Shown in pieces: positions 1 to 8,697 of a DNA stretch of 64,000 nucleotides. A program made the position numbers and the translations under genes. Within the stretch, counting starts at the first letter, position 1. The number at the start of each line of letters is the position of its first letter. The stretch spans positions 186,001 through 250,000 of the forward strand of contig NZ_QEQL01000004.1 in assembly GCF_003097135.1 (NCBI RefSeq), written 5' to 3'. Source of the DNA: Pseudomonas sp. URIL14HWK12:I12. Lineage in GTDB: Bacteria; Pseudomonadota; Gammaproteobacteria; Pseudomonadales; Pseudomonadaceae. The notes under the pieces were generated by a model that saw only the letters and a program-made list of their open reading frames with translations, was not told where the DNA came from and did no database searches.

Positions 1-1313
1 GGTCGTTGAACCTGCGTGCGGCGCAAAGCGAGAGCGACGTGCTCAACCACCGTGGGGTCGCCAAGGTGAACTCCGCTGGCGCAGGCCGCTACGGCGGTTA
101 CTGGAACCAGGACGGTACCGGGGCGGTGCTCAACGCCTTGCACAGCTCTACCGACAGCACCCAGCAGTCAGCCCAGCTGGACCTCTCCGGGCCCTTTCAG
201 GCCCTGGGCCGCGAGCACCAGGCAATGTTCGGCTACAGCGACAGCCGCACCGTCGACTGGACCCCGCAGTACAACTGCCGGATGTTCAACGCCACGCGCA
301 CCAGCGCCGTGTCGACCAACTGCCAATTCCGCGCCAACAATGGCTTTGCCATCAGCGACTGGGGCAATGGCGTAGATGACGACATCCGGCTCGACGCCTG
401 GAAAACCGGGCTGCACAGCAAAACCGTGACCCGCCTCAGCGGCCTCTACGGCGCCACTCGCCTGAGCGTCACCGACCCGCTGTCGATCATCATCGGCGCC
501 CGGGTCAGTGATTACAGCGCCACCACCACCGCCACCAGCGGCAGCCGTGCCACCGGCCATGAAAGCGGCATCGTCACGCCTTACCTGGGCGCGGTATACG
601 ACCTGAACGCGCACTACTCGCTCTATGCCAGCTACACCGACATTTTCACCCCGCAAACCTCGCAGACCACCGGCGGCAGCCCGGTGGAGCCCATTCGGGG
701 TAAAAGCTACGAAACCGGCATCAAGGGTGAATGGTTCGATGGCGGGTTGAACGCACAGGTCGCGTATTTCCGCACCCAGCAGCAAAACAAAGCGGTGATG
801 GACGGTGCCAATACCACCCCCAGTGGCGCACAGGCGTATGTGGCCGGTACAGGCGTGGAAACCGACGGCATCGACCTGGAGCTTTCCGGTGCGATCACAC
901 CGGCCTGGAACGTTTACGCCGGCTACACCTGGCTGCACTTCAGGCGTGTAGACAGCGACGGGCGCAGCGACCCCTCGCACTTGTTCAAGCTCTCGAGCAC
1001 TTACCGGCTGCCGGGCAGGCTCGACCGCCTCACACTCGGCGCAGGCGTCAATGCCCAGAGCAACATTCGCGCCCTTTCAAGCCCGGCTGGGCAGCCGGCC
1101 AATGGTACGAGCTCAGGAACCACCGAGGTTAACTGGTCCGGCTATGCGATCTGGAATGCCATGGCCCGCTATGACCTGACCGACAACACCACCGTAACGC
1201 TCAATGCCAACAACCTCTTCGACAAGCATTACTACACCCAATACGGGTTCTATGCCGGAGCGATCTATGGTGACCCGCGCAACCTGCAGGTGACGGTACG
1301 CACCCGCTTCTGA
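1..1313 (+). CDS. TonB-dependent siderophore receptor, C-terminal part
   Basis: The frame is open from the window edge (first full codon at base 3) to TGA at 1311-1313, so the N-terminus, including most of the plug, lies outside. What remains is about 435 residues of outer-membrane beta-barrel with alternating aromatic and polar strands. Typical ferri-siderophore receptor segments are visible: PYLGAVYDLNAHYSLYASYTDIF, then a KSYETGIKGEWFDG stretch, a NANNLFDKHYY motif near the end, and a terminal Phe (TRF), the usual signal for outer-membrane insertion. The family imports ferric siderophores with energy from TonB-ExbB-ExbD. The style recalls FpvA/FhuE-type receptors, but the substrate cannot be read from this part. 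A hairpin follows the stop. Confidence 0.9.
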   Translation, partial: SLNLRAAQSESDVLNHRGVAKVNSAGAGRYGGYWNQDGTGAVLNALHSSTDSTQQSAQLDLSGPFQALGREHQAMFGYSDSRTVDWTPQYNCRMFNATRTSAVSTNCQFRANNGFAISDWGNGVDDDIRLDAWKTGLHSKTVTRLSGLYGATRLSVTDPLSIIIGARVSDYSATTTATSGSRATGHESGIVTPYLGAVYDLNAHYSLYASYTDIFTPQTSQTTGGSPVEPIRGKSYETGIKGEWFDGGLNAQVAYFRTQQQNKAVMDGANTTPSGAQAYVAGTGVETDGIDLELSGAITPAWNVYAGYTWLHFRRVDSDGRSDPSHLFKLSSTYRLPGRLDRLTLGAGVNAQSNIRALSSPAGQPANGTSSGTTEVNWSGYAIWNAMARYDLTDNTTVTLNANNLFDKHYYTQYGFYAGAIYGDPRNLQVTVRTRF

Positions 1314-1326
1314 ACCGCGCACCAGG

Positions 1327-1357
1327 GTGCAAGGCGGCGCGATGCGCCGCCTTGCAC
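1327..1357. terminator. perfect hairpin between convergent genes
   Basis: A 14-bp perfect stem (1327-1340 with 1344-1357) closes a GAT loop between the receptor gene and the lipoprotein gene, which converge here. There is no T-run on either side, so intrinsic termination is plausible but not proven. Confidence 0.55.
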
Positions 1358-1361
1358 ACCC

Positions 1362-1793
1362 TCAGGGATGCAGCCGCCCAAGGCCCGGCGGCACGCCGCT
1401 GCTGTCGGTGCCCTGCCACGGGCCGTTCGGGCTGGTAGCCCAGGCCCAGCCGTTGTCGTACCGGTAATAAGTACGCTGGCGGTAATACAAGCCGTCAGTG
1501 CCCTCCAGCACATACACCCCCAAGCTGGCATCCCAATGGCTGGGCCCGCTCGGCGGCGGCGCAAAGCTTGCGGAAGTGCGCGGCGCGGGCTTGGCCGGTG
1601 TGGGGGTGGCTGGGGTTGCCGGGCCACCCGGTGTGACCGGTGTGCTGGGCAGGCTGCCCGGGTTCGGCGGCACACTGGGCACCGGCGGTGCCGGTTGCTG
1701 CATGGGCTTGTGCACGGAGCAGGCCGACAGGCCCATGGCCAGGCAGATCAGCGCGGCGCGGGCGTAACGGTCAAACGGCAAGGCTAGGGTCAT
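1362..1793 (-). CDS. small proline-rich lipoprotein at the end of the ccm operon
   Basis: This predicted 143-residue lipoprotein starts with a short basic/hydrophobic signal (MTLALPFDRYARAAL...) ending in a lipobox LSAC with Cys25. A proline-rich linker of repeated P-x-P and TP units spans about residues 30-85. The C-terminal 60 residues are rich in Tyr and Trp (GLYYRQRTYYRYDNGWAWA). The ATG overlaps the ccmI stop as ATGA, so it is co-translated with the ccm genes; an upstream in-frame ATG would place the signal peptide internally and was rejected. The function is unknown. Its position suggests an envelope role linked to cytochrome c assembly, but no catalytic motif is visible. Confidence 0.75.
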   Translation of the reverse strand: MTLALPFDRYARAALICLAMGLSACSVHKPMQQPAPPVPSVPPNPGSLPSTPVTPGGPATPATPTPAKPAPRTSASFAPPPSGPSHWDASLGVYVLEGTDGLYYRQRTYYRYDNGWAWATSPNGPWQGTDSSGVPPGLGRLHP

Positions 1794-2956
1794 GGGTCTG
1801 GGCTGTCGATGATCAGGAATTGAAGCGCCTCCTCGCGAGGGGCGACCGTTGCGCCGCGCCCGAGCCATTCACCCTGGGTGGGCTGGCCCTGTCGGCTGAT
1901 GCGCGCACCGAGTTGGACTTGCGTGGCGCTCGACAGTTTCAGCGAAGGCTGCATGGCATCGGCATCGCTGAGGGTGAGCGTAGCGGGCAGCTGGGCAACC
2001 GTCAGGCGCTTGACCGCCAACGGCAGCGGCGGGCCGTTCAATGCGCGGGCGAAGACGAACACGGTGTCTGTCGGCTGCACCGCCCTGGCCACGGCCGGCG
2101 CCAGGCTCACCCGTACTCGCAAGCCTGGCGCTCCGCTGACGCCCGCGCGCTCACGGGCGCGGTCTATCCCGCCTTGCAGCGCGAGGCGGGCCGGGTCGTT
2201 CGGCGCCATTTGCGCCTGCAACCGCGCCCACCAACCGGCAGCGTCGGCGTAGCGCTGGCTTTCGAATGCGGCGATGCCGAGCAGCCCGAGCGTGGTGGCC
2301 TCATTGGGGTTCGCCCGCAGAGCTTCGTCGGCCAGGGCCTGAAGCGCCGGTGACCACTGTTTGTTGGCGGCAAAATAGCGAGCCTGCGCCCACTGGCCCA
2401 ACAGCTCGGGGCTACGACCGGTCAGGGCCACTGCGCGCTCGAACAGCGCCGCCGCATCGGCAGGGCGATTTTCGGCCATGTAGGCGCGCGCCAGATAATA
2501 GAGCGCCTCTACCCCGTCTGGCTGCGCCCTGACCACCGCCTCGAGGCGTTCGCGCATGTCTGCCGCCGAGGTGGGCGGGGTGGCAAGCCGCTCACTTAAG
2601 GCCACCTTGGCGCCGGCCCCTACACCGGCGTACAACCCCGCCGCAACCAGTGGCATCAGCAGTGCCAGTACCACCGGCAGGCGACGGTCAGCGCGGCCGG
2701 CCGGGCTATCCACGGCGGCGCTGTCGGCCAACAAGGCACGCGCTGCTTCTACCTTTGCCGCTTCCAGCCCTTGCGGGTTGACGCTGCCCTCAGCCGCCTC
2801 AGCTTGCCACTGCGCCAATTGCTCCCGATACAGCGCTACGTTCTGCGCCTCACGCGCTGGCGCCGGTAACGGGCGCGGCGCCTGCAGCAGCGGCAGCAGC
2901 ACAAAGCCCATAGCCAACAAGGCCATCGCCGCCAGGGCGCCCCATAACAGCATCAT
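1790..2956 (-). CDS. ccmI: cytochrome c biogenesis protein CcmI
   Basis: CcmI is the apocytochrome c chaperone of the system I heme-ligation complex; it binds the C-terminal part of apocytochromes and presents them to CcmF/CcmH. The 388-residue protein has a first membrane helix at about 2-24, a cytoplasmic loop with an ALYREQLAQW segment, and a second helix at about 92-112. Tetratricopeptide-like helices follow at about 120-250 (ALYYLARAYMAENRPADAAALF and neighbours), then a periplasmic beta-rich C-terminal domain. It overlaps ccmH upstream and the lipoprotein downstream by 4 bases each. Length and architecture match Pseudomonas CcmI; identification is secure. Confidence 0.93.
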   Translation of the reverse strand: MMLLWGALAAMALLAMGFVLLPLLQAPRPLPAPAREAQNVALYREQLAQWQAEAAEGSVNPQGLEAAKVEAARALLADSAAVDSPAGRADRRLPVVLALLMPLVAAGLYAGVGAGAKVALSERLATPPTSAADMRERLEAVVRAQPDGVEALYYLARAYMAENRPADAAALFERAVALTGRSPELLGQWAQARYFAANKQWSPALQALADEALRANPNEATTLGLLGIAAFESQRYADAAGWWARLQAQMAPNDPARLALQGGIDRARERAGVSGAPGLRVRVSLAPAVARAVQPTDTVFVFARALNGPPLPLAVKRLTVAQLPATLTLSDADAMQPSLKLSSATQVQLGARISRQGQPTQGEWLGRGATVAPREEALQFLIIDSPDP

Positions 2957-3420
2957 CGTGAGTGCTCATCCAGCAAGCGTGCCAGACGGCGCTGTTCATC
3001 GGCAGACAACGGCACCGGCCCGGCGGCCATACGGCGCCGACGCACGATCAGGGCAATACCACCGGCCCCTATCAGCAACGCGATCAGCGGCCCGAACCAG
3101 AGCAGCCCGGTGCGCGCCTCCAGCACCGGGCGATAACGAATGAACTCGCCATAGCGCGCTACCAGATACGCAACGATCTGCTGGTCACTCTTGCCCTCGC
3201 TCATCAGCCGCTGAATCTGCTTGCGCAGGTCGCCGGCAATGGGCGCATCGGAGTCGGCCAGGTCCTGGTTCTGGCATTTGGGGCAGCGCAACTGGCGGGT
3301 CAGGTCGGCAAAACGCTCGCGCTGCGTTTCACTCTGGAAGGGTGTGGCATCGATGGCCGCTTGCGCCCACGGCAGGTTCAGCAGCAAAACCGCCGCCAGC
3401 GCCCCATCACGAAGCCTCAT
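2953..3420 (-). CDS. ccmH: cytochrome c biogenesis thiol-oxidoreductase CcmH
   Basis: CcmH is the membrane-anchored periplasmic thiol reductase that keeps the apocytochrome CXXCH cysteines reduced for heme attachment. The 155-residue protein has a signal sequence to about residue 22, the family LRCPKCQNQ motif with Cys46 and Cys49, the conserved GDLRKQI segment, one membrane helix at about 105-126 and a short charged tail. This is the short CcmH form; the TPR part sits in separate CcmI, as usual in Pseudomonas. Both ends overlap their neighbours by 4 bases. Confidence 0.95.
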   Translation of the reverse strand: MRLRDGALAAVLLLNLPWAQAAIDATPFQSETQRERFADLTRQLRCPKCQNQDLADSDAPIAGDLRKQIQRLMSEGKSDQQIVAYLVARYGEFIRYRPVLEARTGLLWFGPLIALLIGAGGIALIVRRRRMAAGPVPLSADEQRRLARLLDEHSR

Positions 3421-3950
3421 TGGGGCGCCTCCAGCAACGCCTGGTAACGGCTGGCCAGCTCGTCGCGCCAGACCTGCTCGGTAATCGCCCCCACATGCTT
3501 GTAGCGGATGATGCCCTGCGCGTCGATCAGGTAGGTTTCGGGAGCGCCATACACGCCCAGGTCAAGCCCCAGGCTGCCGTCTGCATCGTCGGCGTTCAGC
3601 GTATAGGGGTCTTGGAATTCGGCCAGCCAGCGGCGGGCGGCGGTGTTGTCGTCTTTGTAATCGATGCCGTAGATCAGCACGCCCTGGGCCTTCAACCCGT
3701 TCAACACCGGATGCTCCTCGCGGCAGGCCACGCACCAGGTACCCCACACATTAACCAGCGCCGGCTTGCCCAGCAGCGCCTGGCGGTTCACTGGCGGCCC
3801 GCCCTGCACCGCCGGCAACTCGAAGGCCGGTAGCGGCTTGCCGATCAGCGCCGACGGCAATACCTCAGGCTGGCCGTACAGCCCTCGGTAGAGAACGACC
3901 GCCAGCAACAGAAACAGTGCCAGCGGCACCAACAGGACCGCCCGCTTCAT
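3417..3950 (-). CDS. ccmG: thiol:disulfide interchange protein CcmG (DsbE)
   Basis: CcmG is a periplasmic thioredoxin-fold reductant that passes electrons (from DsbD) to CcmH and apocytochrome c. The 177-residue protein has an N-terminal membrane anchor (about 4-24), a thioredoxin domain starting near residue 36, and the active site GTWCVACREEH with Cys73 and Cys76. The preceding LVNVWGTW strand and a YGAPETYLID segment before the cis-Pro region are typical of CcmG/DsbE. It is coupled by ATGA overlap to ccmF and ccmH. Confidence 0.95.
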   Translation of the reverse strand: MKRAVLLVPLALFLLLAVVLYRGLYGQPEVLPSALIGKPLPAFELPAVQGGPPVNRQALLGKPALVNVWGTWCVACREEHPVLNGLKAQGVLIYGIDYKDDNTAARRWLAEFQDPYTLNADDADGSLGLDLGVYGAPETYLIDAQGIIRYKHVGAITEQVWRDELASRYQALLEAPQ

Positions 3951-5902
3951 TCGGTGCCCTCCAACGGTTGAACGCCACGCCGCAGGCGAAGGCGCTGGCG
4001 GTAGCGGCCATCGGCGGCGGCAAGCAGGCCCCCAAGGGCAGTGAACAAGCCGCCCAGCCAGATCCAGCGCACGAACGGCTTCACATGCAAGCGCACCGCC
4101 CAGGCGCCGCCGTCGAGCGGCTCGCCCAGGGCCACGTACAGATCACGCCACAGCCCAGGGTCGATCCCCGCCTCGGTCATCACCGAACCCTGAGCGTCGT
4201 AGTGGCGCTTTTCCGGGGCCAGCAGGGCTACTGGCTTGCCGCCCTGGGTCACGCGGACCAGCGCGCGGTCGGCCATCCAGTTCGGCCCGCGCACTTGCTG
4301 TGTGCCTTCGAAGCTGAAGCGGTAGCCGCCAAGCTCCACCGCCTCCCCCGGCGCCATGCGTACATCGCGCTGGGCGTTGTGCTGGCTGCTCAGCACCACG
4401 CCCAGGGCGCACAGTACCAGCCCCAGGTGTGCCAGGTGCATGCCCCAGTAGCTGCGGCGCAGCCCACCCAGGCCGACATGGCGGCACTTGGCAGCGATGT
4501 CGCGCAGGCTTGCGCCGACCACCCAGAAAGCCAGGGCGAATACGCTCAGCACTGGCCAGTCGAAGCCGCCGACCAGCCCGCCTACGAGCAGCGCCAGCGG
4601 GGCCGCCGCACCCATCACCGGCAACAGCAGGCCAGCAAGCCAGCGCCCAGGGGTCTGCTTCCAGCGCACCAGCACACCCACCGCCAAGAGCACCATCAAC
4701 AGTGCCATCAGCGGCAGGAACAGCAGGTTGAAATAAGGGGGCCCGACCGACAGCCGCGCGCCGGTCAGGGTCTCGATCAGCAGTGGATAGAGAGTACCCA
4801 GCAAGATGGTCGCGGCAGCCACCACCAGCACCAGGTTGTTGCCCAGCAGCAGGGTTTCCCGCGACCACAGGCCAAACTGCGCCCGGCTGCGCACCACCGG
4901 CGCGCGCACAGCGAACAAGGCAAGCGAGCCGCCCACCACCAACAGCAGAAACGCGAGGATGAACACCCCTCGGGTCGGGTCTGCGGCAAAAGCATGCACG
5001 GAGGTCAGCACGCCCGAGCGCACCAGAAAGGTGCCCATCAGGCTCAACGAAAATGCGCCGATGGCCAGCAGCACGGTCCAGCTCTTGAACACCCCGCGCT
5101 TTTCGGTGGCGGCCAACGAGTGGATCAGCGCCGTTCCCACCAGCCAGGGCATGAAGGAGGCGTTTTCCACCGGGTCCCAGAACCACCAACCGCCCCAGCC
5201 CAGCTCGTAATACGCCCACCAGGAGCCCAGGCAGATGCCAACGCCCAGGAAACTCCAGGCGACCAGCGTCCACGGCCGTGACCAGCGCGCCCAGGCCGCA
5301 TCCAAACGGCCGCCCAGCAGCGCCGCAATGGCGAAGGCAAAGGCCACCGAGAAGCCGACATACCCCATGTAGAGCATCGGCGGGTGCACGATCAGGCCGA
5401 AGTCCTGCAGCAAGGGGTTCAGGTCACGGCCCTCCAGCGGCACCTGCGGGAGGATGCGCGCAAACGGGTTGGAGGTCAGCAGCACGAAGAGCAAGAACCC
5501 CGTGCTGATCAGCCCCATCACCCCCAATACCCGCGCCAGCATCTCCCGCGGCAACTGCGCCGAGCACAGTGCCACGGCAAGCGTCCAGCCCGCCAGGATC
5601 AACACCCACAGCAGCAGCGAGCCCTCGTGGGCACCCCACACCGCGCTGAGGCGGTAATACCAGGGCAGCGCGGTATTGGAGTTGGCCGCCACGTAGGCCA
5701 CTGAGAAATCGTTGGCCATGAAGGCGTGCGCCAGGCACACGAAGGCCCCCAGCACGAACGCGAACTGCCCCACGGCCAATGGCCGGGCCAGCGCCATCCA
5801 GTGCACCTGCCCACGCCAGGCGCCGAGCAACGCGAGCGTACCCAGCAATGCCGCCAGGCACAGCGCCAGGATCAATGCCCATTGCCCCAGTTCCGGGATC
5901 AT
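3947..5902 (-). CDS. ccmF: heme lyase subunit CcmF
   Basis: CcmF is the large integral-membrane cytochrome c synthetase that receives heme from holo-CcmE and ligates it to apocytochrome. The 651-residue protein has about 15 hydrophobic helices. The tryptophan-rich WWD signature is at about residues 225-255 ([19 protein letters not shown]). Candidate heme-ligand histidines lie in IVHPPMLY (His173) and ALIHSL (His261). Length matches the family. It sits between ccmE and ccmG with 4-base overlaps on both sides. Confidence 0.97.
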   Translation of the reverse strand: MIPELGQWALILALCLAALLGTLALLGAWRGQVHWMALARPLAVGQFAFVLGAFVCLAHAFMANDFSVAYVAANSNTALPWYYRLSAVWGAHEGSLLLWVLILAGWTLAVALCSAQLPREMLARVLGVMGLISTGFLLFVLLTSNPFARILPQVPLEGRDLNPLLQDFGLIVHPPMLYMGYVGFSVAFAFAIAALLGGRLDAAWARWSRPWTLVAWSFLGVGICLGSWWAYYELGWGGWWFWDPVENASFMPWLVGTALIHSLAATEKRGVFKSWTVLLAIGAFSLSLMGTFLVRSGVLTSVHAFAADPTRGVFILAFLLLVVGGSLALFAVRAPVVRSRAQFGLWSRETLLLGNNLVLVVAAATILLGTLYPLLIETLTGARLSVGPPYFNLLFLPLMALLMVLLAVGVLVRWKQTPGRWLAGLLLPVMGAAAPLALLVGGLVGGFDWPVLSVFALAFWVVGASLRDIAAKCRHVGLGGLRRSYWGMHLAHLGLVLCALGVVLSSQHNAQRDVRMAPGEAVELGGYRFSFEGTQQVRGPNWMADRALVRVTQGGKPVALLAPEKRHYDAQGSVMTEAGIDPGLWRDLYVALGEPLDGGAWAVRLHVKPFVRWIWLGGLFTALGGLLAAADGRYRQRLRLRRGVQPLEGTE

Positions 5903-6342
5903 CGCTGCACCTGCACGGCCTTGGCATCCTTGAGTGCCTTGTTCACTTCCGGCGGCATGTACTTCTCATCATGCTTGGCCAGTACCTCGTCGGCCTCTAC
6001 CTCCCCTGCGGCGTTCACCTGCCCCAGGGCAACGATACCCTGCCCCTCGCGAAACAGATCCGGCAGGATGCCGCGGTAGGTGACCGTGACGGAGCGATTG
6101 AAATCGGTGACCACGAAGCGCACCGCGAGCGAATCGGCAGAACGCACCAGCGAGCCGCGCTCGACCATGCCGCCCGCCCGTATACGCACCCCCGGGGGCA
6201 CCTCGCCGTCGGCGATCTGCGTGGGGGTATAGAACAGGTTGATGTTCTGCTGCAGCGCGCTCAGGGCCAGTGCCAGTGCCCCGCCCAGGCCGGCCAGCAG
6301 GCCCAGCACGAGCAACAACCGCTGCTTGCGTTGGCGGTTCAT
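5899..6342 (-). CDS. ccmE: periplasmic heme chaperone CcmE
   Basis: CcmE covalently carries heme from CcmC to CcmF. The 147-residue protein has a basic N-terminus and one membrane anchor at about 9-30 ([19 protein letters not shown]), then an OB-fold-type beta domain. The heme-binding motif [10 protein letters not shown] is present with the attaching His124 and the axial Tyr128. Nothing essential is missing. The gene overlaps ccmD and ccmF by 4 bases each. Confidence 0.96.
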   Translation of the reverse strand: MNRQRKQRLLLVLGLLAGLGGALALALSALQQNINLFYTPTQIADGEVPPGVRIRAGGMVERGSLVRSADSLAVRFVVTDFNRSVTVTYRGILPDLFREGQGIVALGQVNAAGEVEADEVLAKHDEKYMPPEVNKALKDAKAVQVQR

Positions 6343-6515
6343 GGCCGGCGCTCCCGCCGCGCATGGCGAGCCTGTTGCTCAAGATAACGGCGCCGCGCTC
6401 GCCATTGGCTGGCGATGTTCCAGGCCAGCACCAGCACGAACAGGCCATAGGCCGCCCATACATAGGCCCCGTGATGGCCCATGGCGAAGAACTCGCCCAT
6501 CGATCCGAAGCTCAT
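6339..6515 (-). CDS. ccmD: heme exporter small subunit CcmD
   Basis: CcmD is a small membrane protein needed to release holo-CcmE from the CcmABC complex. This 58-residue product has one membrane helix ([19 protein letters not shown]) followed by a basic tail rich in Arg ([19 protein letters not shown]), the usual CcmD topology. I chose the ATG that overlaps the ccmC stop as ATGA; an upstream in-frame start would add 14 Gly/Ala-rich residues and lie inside ccmC. Confidence 0.9.
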   Translation of the reverse strand: MSFGSMGEFFAMGHHGAYVWAAYGLFVLVLAWNIASQWRARRRYLEQQARHARRERRP

Positions 6516-7282
6516 TCCCGCCCCTCCAGCGCCTGGCGCACCACCGCCTGCGCCCAACCGCTGCGCGCCTCGCGCTGCAGCACTTCAAGGCGCATGCGCG
6601 CCAGCAACAGCGCACCGAACAGACAATAGAAGCCCAATACCGTGAACAGCAACGGCAGCCACATCTGTGCCGGCATCGCCGGCTTCTCGGTCAGGGTGAA
6701 GGTCGCGCCCTGGTGCAGGGTGCTCCACCACTGCACCGAATACTTGATGATCGGAATATTCACCACGCCGACGATGGCCAGCACCGCACAGGCCTTGCCG
6801 GCGCTGTCGCGGTTGCCGATGGCGTTGCCCAGGGCGATCACCCCGGCATAGAGAAACAGCAGGATCAGCATGCTGGTCAGGCGCGCGTCCCACACCCACC
6901 ATGTGCCCCAGGTCGGTTTGCCCCAGATCGAACCGGTAACCAGCGCCAGCGCGGTCATCGACGCACCGATGGGTGCAGCACAGCGCAGCGCGACATCGGC
7001 CAGCTTGAGCTTCCACACCAGGCTGACCACCGCGGCCACGGCCATCAACACGTAGCAGCTTTGCGCCAGCATCGCGCTGGGCACATGAATATAGATGATG
7101 CGAAACGCGTTGCCCTGCTGGTAATCGGGCGGCGCAAAGGCCAGCCCCCACACCACGCCCACCCCCAGCAACAGCGCGGCACCCAGCGCCAGCCAAGGGT
7201 GCAGGCGCCCGGCCAGTGTGTAGAACCACTTGGGCGAGCTCCAGCGGTGGAACCACGCCCAGCCCTTGCTCGAAATGCTCAT
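6512..7282 (-). CDS. ccmC: heme handling protein CcmC
   Basis: CcmC is the six-helix membrane protein that loads heme onto CcmE. The 256-residue protein carries the WWD tryptophan signature at about 121-139 (GKPTWGTWWVWDARLTSML). Conserved periplasmic histidines are visible, His66 in IYIHVPSA and a second in QWWSTLHQG. Its length is typical. A gap of about 25 bases separates it from ccmB, the widest break inside the cluster, but the genes still appear to form one transcript. Confidence 0.96.
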   Translation of the reverse strand: MSISSKGWAWFHRWSSPKWFYTLAGRLHPWLALGAALLLGVGVVWGLAFAPPDYQQGNAFRIIYIHVPSAMLAQSCYVLMAVAAVVSLVWKLKLADVALRCAAPIGASMTALALVTGSIWGKPTWGTWWVWDARLTSMLILLFLYAGVIALGNAIGNRDSAGKACAVLAIVGVVNIPIIKYSVQWWSTLHQGATFTLTEKPAMPAQMWLPLLFTVLGFYCLFGALLLARMRLEVLQREARSGWAQAVVRQALEGRE

Positions 7283-7307
7283 CAGGGTTTCTCGGTCATC
7301 GTTCTAG

Positions 7308-7976
7308 TCACTCAGCCACGCTGATGCGCAAACCGGCGGCGATCGCCAGCGGCGCCAGGGTTATCGACAGCATCGCCAGGCAGCCCAGCCAAAACAGGTA
7401 CCCGGCCACCGGCAAGCCTTGCAGCGCAGCGCGCAACGTGCCGCTGCCGAGGATCAGCACCGGGATATACAGCGGCAGGGTCAACAACGCCAGCAACAGG
7501 CTGGCGCGCTTGAGGCCCACCGTCAGGGCGGCGCCTACCGCGCCGATCAGGCTCAGTGCCGGCGTACCCAGCAAAAGCGACACCATCAGCCACGGCAGGC
7601 AATGGTGCGGCAAGCCCAGCATCAGCGCCAGCAGCGGCGCGACCAGCACCAGCGACAACCCGCTGAGCAGCCAGTGCGCGAGTATCCGCATCAGCACCAA
7701 CAAGGCCAAAGGCTGCGGTGCCAGCACCATCTGCTCGAGCGAGCCGTTGTCGAAGTCGGTGCGAAACAGCCCGTCCAGCGACACCATCACGGCAAGCAGC
7801 GCCGCTACCCAGATCAGGCCGGGGGCGATGTCGCGCAGCATCGCAGGCTCGGCGCCCATCCCTAAAGGGAAGAGCGTGATGACCAAGGCGAAGAACACCA
7901 GCGGGTTGAGCCAGTCGCCTGGGCGGCGGCACAGCAAGCGCAGCTCGCGGCGCAGGGTGGGCAGCAGGGCACTCAT
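7308..7976 (-). CDS. ccmB: heme exporter permease CcmB
   Basis: CcmB is the membrane subunit of the CcmAB ABC complex that drives release of heme-loaded CcmE. The 222-residue product contains six hydrophobic helices and the family segment [16 protein letters not shown] in its first third. I chose the ATG overlapping the ccmA stop as ATGA ([12 protein letters not shown]); a longer reading would run back through ccmA in another frame. Length agrees with other CcmB proteins. Confidence 0.95.
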   Translation of the reverse strand: MSALLPTLRRELRLLCRRPGDWLNPLVFFALVITLFPLGMGAEPAMLRDIAPGLIWVAALLAVMVSLDGLFRTDFDNGSLEQMVLAPQPLALLVLMRILAHWLLSGLSLVLVAPLLALMLGLPHHCLPWLMVSLLLGTPALSLIGAVGAALTVGLKRASLLLALLTLPLYIPVLILGSGTLRAALQGLPVAGYLFWLGCLAMLSITLAPLAIAAGLRISVAE

Positions 7977-8563
7977 GTGGCCAGCTCCCGCTCGCTGTAC
8001 AGCGCCGGCCGCACAGCCAGGGCGTGGTGAGTGGTCAGCACCACCGCCCCGCCCCGCTCGCAATGCGCGGCCAGGTGCGCTTCGAGCGCTGCAATCGCCT
8101 GGGCATCGAGCGCGGTGAAAGGTTCGTCGAGCACCCAGAGCGGTGCGCCGGGCAAGTGCAGGCGCGCCAGCGCGACGCGGCGCTTCTGCCCGGCTGACAG
8201 CGTATGGCACGGCGCATCTTCGTAGCCGGCCAGCCCGGCAGCCGCCAGTGCCCGCCACAGTGCTTCGCGCCCGGCACGCTCACCTGCCAAGGCGGCGGCC
8301 CAGGCGAGGTTTTCCTCGGCGCTCAAGTGCTCATTGATGCCTGCAGCATGGCCCAACCACAGCACCGGGCACAGCCGCACTACCTCACCTTCGGTGGGCG
8401 GCATCAGCCCGGCCAGCACGCGCAGCAGGGTGCTCTTGCCGGCACCGTTGGGCCCGCGCACATGCAGCAGGGCACCAGCCGGCAGCGCAAGGCTCAGCGA
8501 GTCGAACAGCAGGCGGCCGTCGCGTTCGCATGCCAGCTGATGGGCTTTGAGGTACGTCGTCAC
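7973..8563 (-). CDS. ccmA: heme exporter ATP-binding protein CcmA
   Basis: CcmA is the cytoplasmic ATPase of the CcmAB(CD) complex. The 196-residue protein has Walker [10 protein letters not shown] at about 38-46, the ABC signature [14 protein letters not shown], Walker B LWVLDEP and a switch histidine in LTTHHALA. It begins with GTG at 8561-8563, and no in-frame ATG lies nearby. It is slightly shorter than some homologues, which begin a few residues earlier. It is the first gene of the ccm operon, divergent from the FliK-like gene across about 130 bases. Confidence 0.94.
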   Translation of the reverse strand: MTTYLKAHQLACERDGRLLFDSLSLALPAGALLHVRGPNGAGKSTLLRVLAGLMPPTEGEVVRLCPVLWLGHAAGINEHLSAEENLAWAAALAGERAGREALWRALAAAGLAGYEDAPCHTLSAGQKRRVALARLHLPGAPLWVLDEPFTALDAQAIAALEAHLAAHCERGGAVVLTTHHALAVRPALYSERELAT

Positions 8564-8614
8564 GAAATGGCCTTTGGATCAGGGCGGGCGGCTCAAGGCT
8601 TGGGCACGCGGGCC

Positions 8615-8644
8615 GATACAGGTGCATCATGTAGCGGCCGGCAA
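8615..8644 (-). promoter_or_regulatory. possible sigma-70-type promoter for the ccm operon
   Basis: Reading the minus strand ahead of ccmA, TTGCCG (8639-8644) and TGTATC (8615-8620) are separated by 18 bases, about 50 bases before the GTG start. This is a weak match found by eye and unproven. Confidence 0.25.
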
Positions 8645-8697
8645 TGATACCCGAGCCGGGCCCTGAACAGGGCGCAAATCAGCCCCCAGGTAAGCCG

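Noticed and set aside
3917..5281. 454-codon frame on the plus strand opposite ccmF
   Set aside because: It is antisense to ccmF and extremely rich in Gln, His and Arg, as expected from reading a GC-rich membrane gene backwards.
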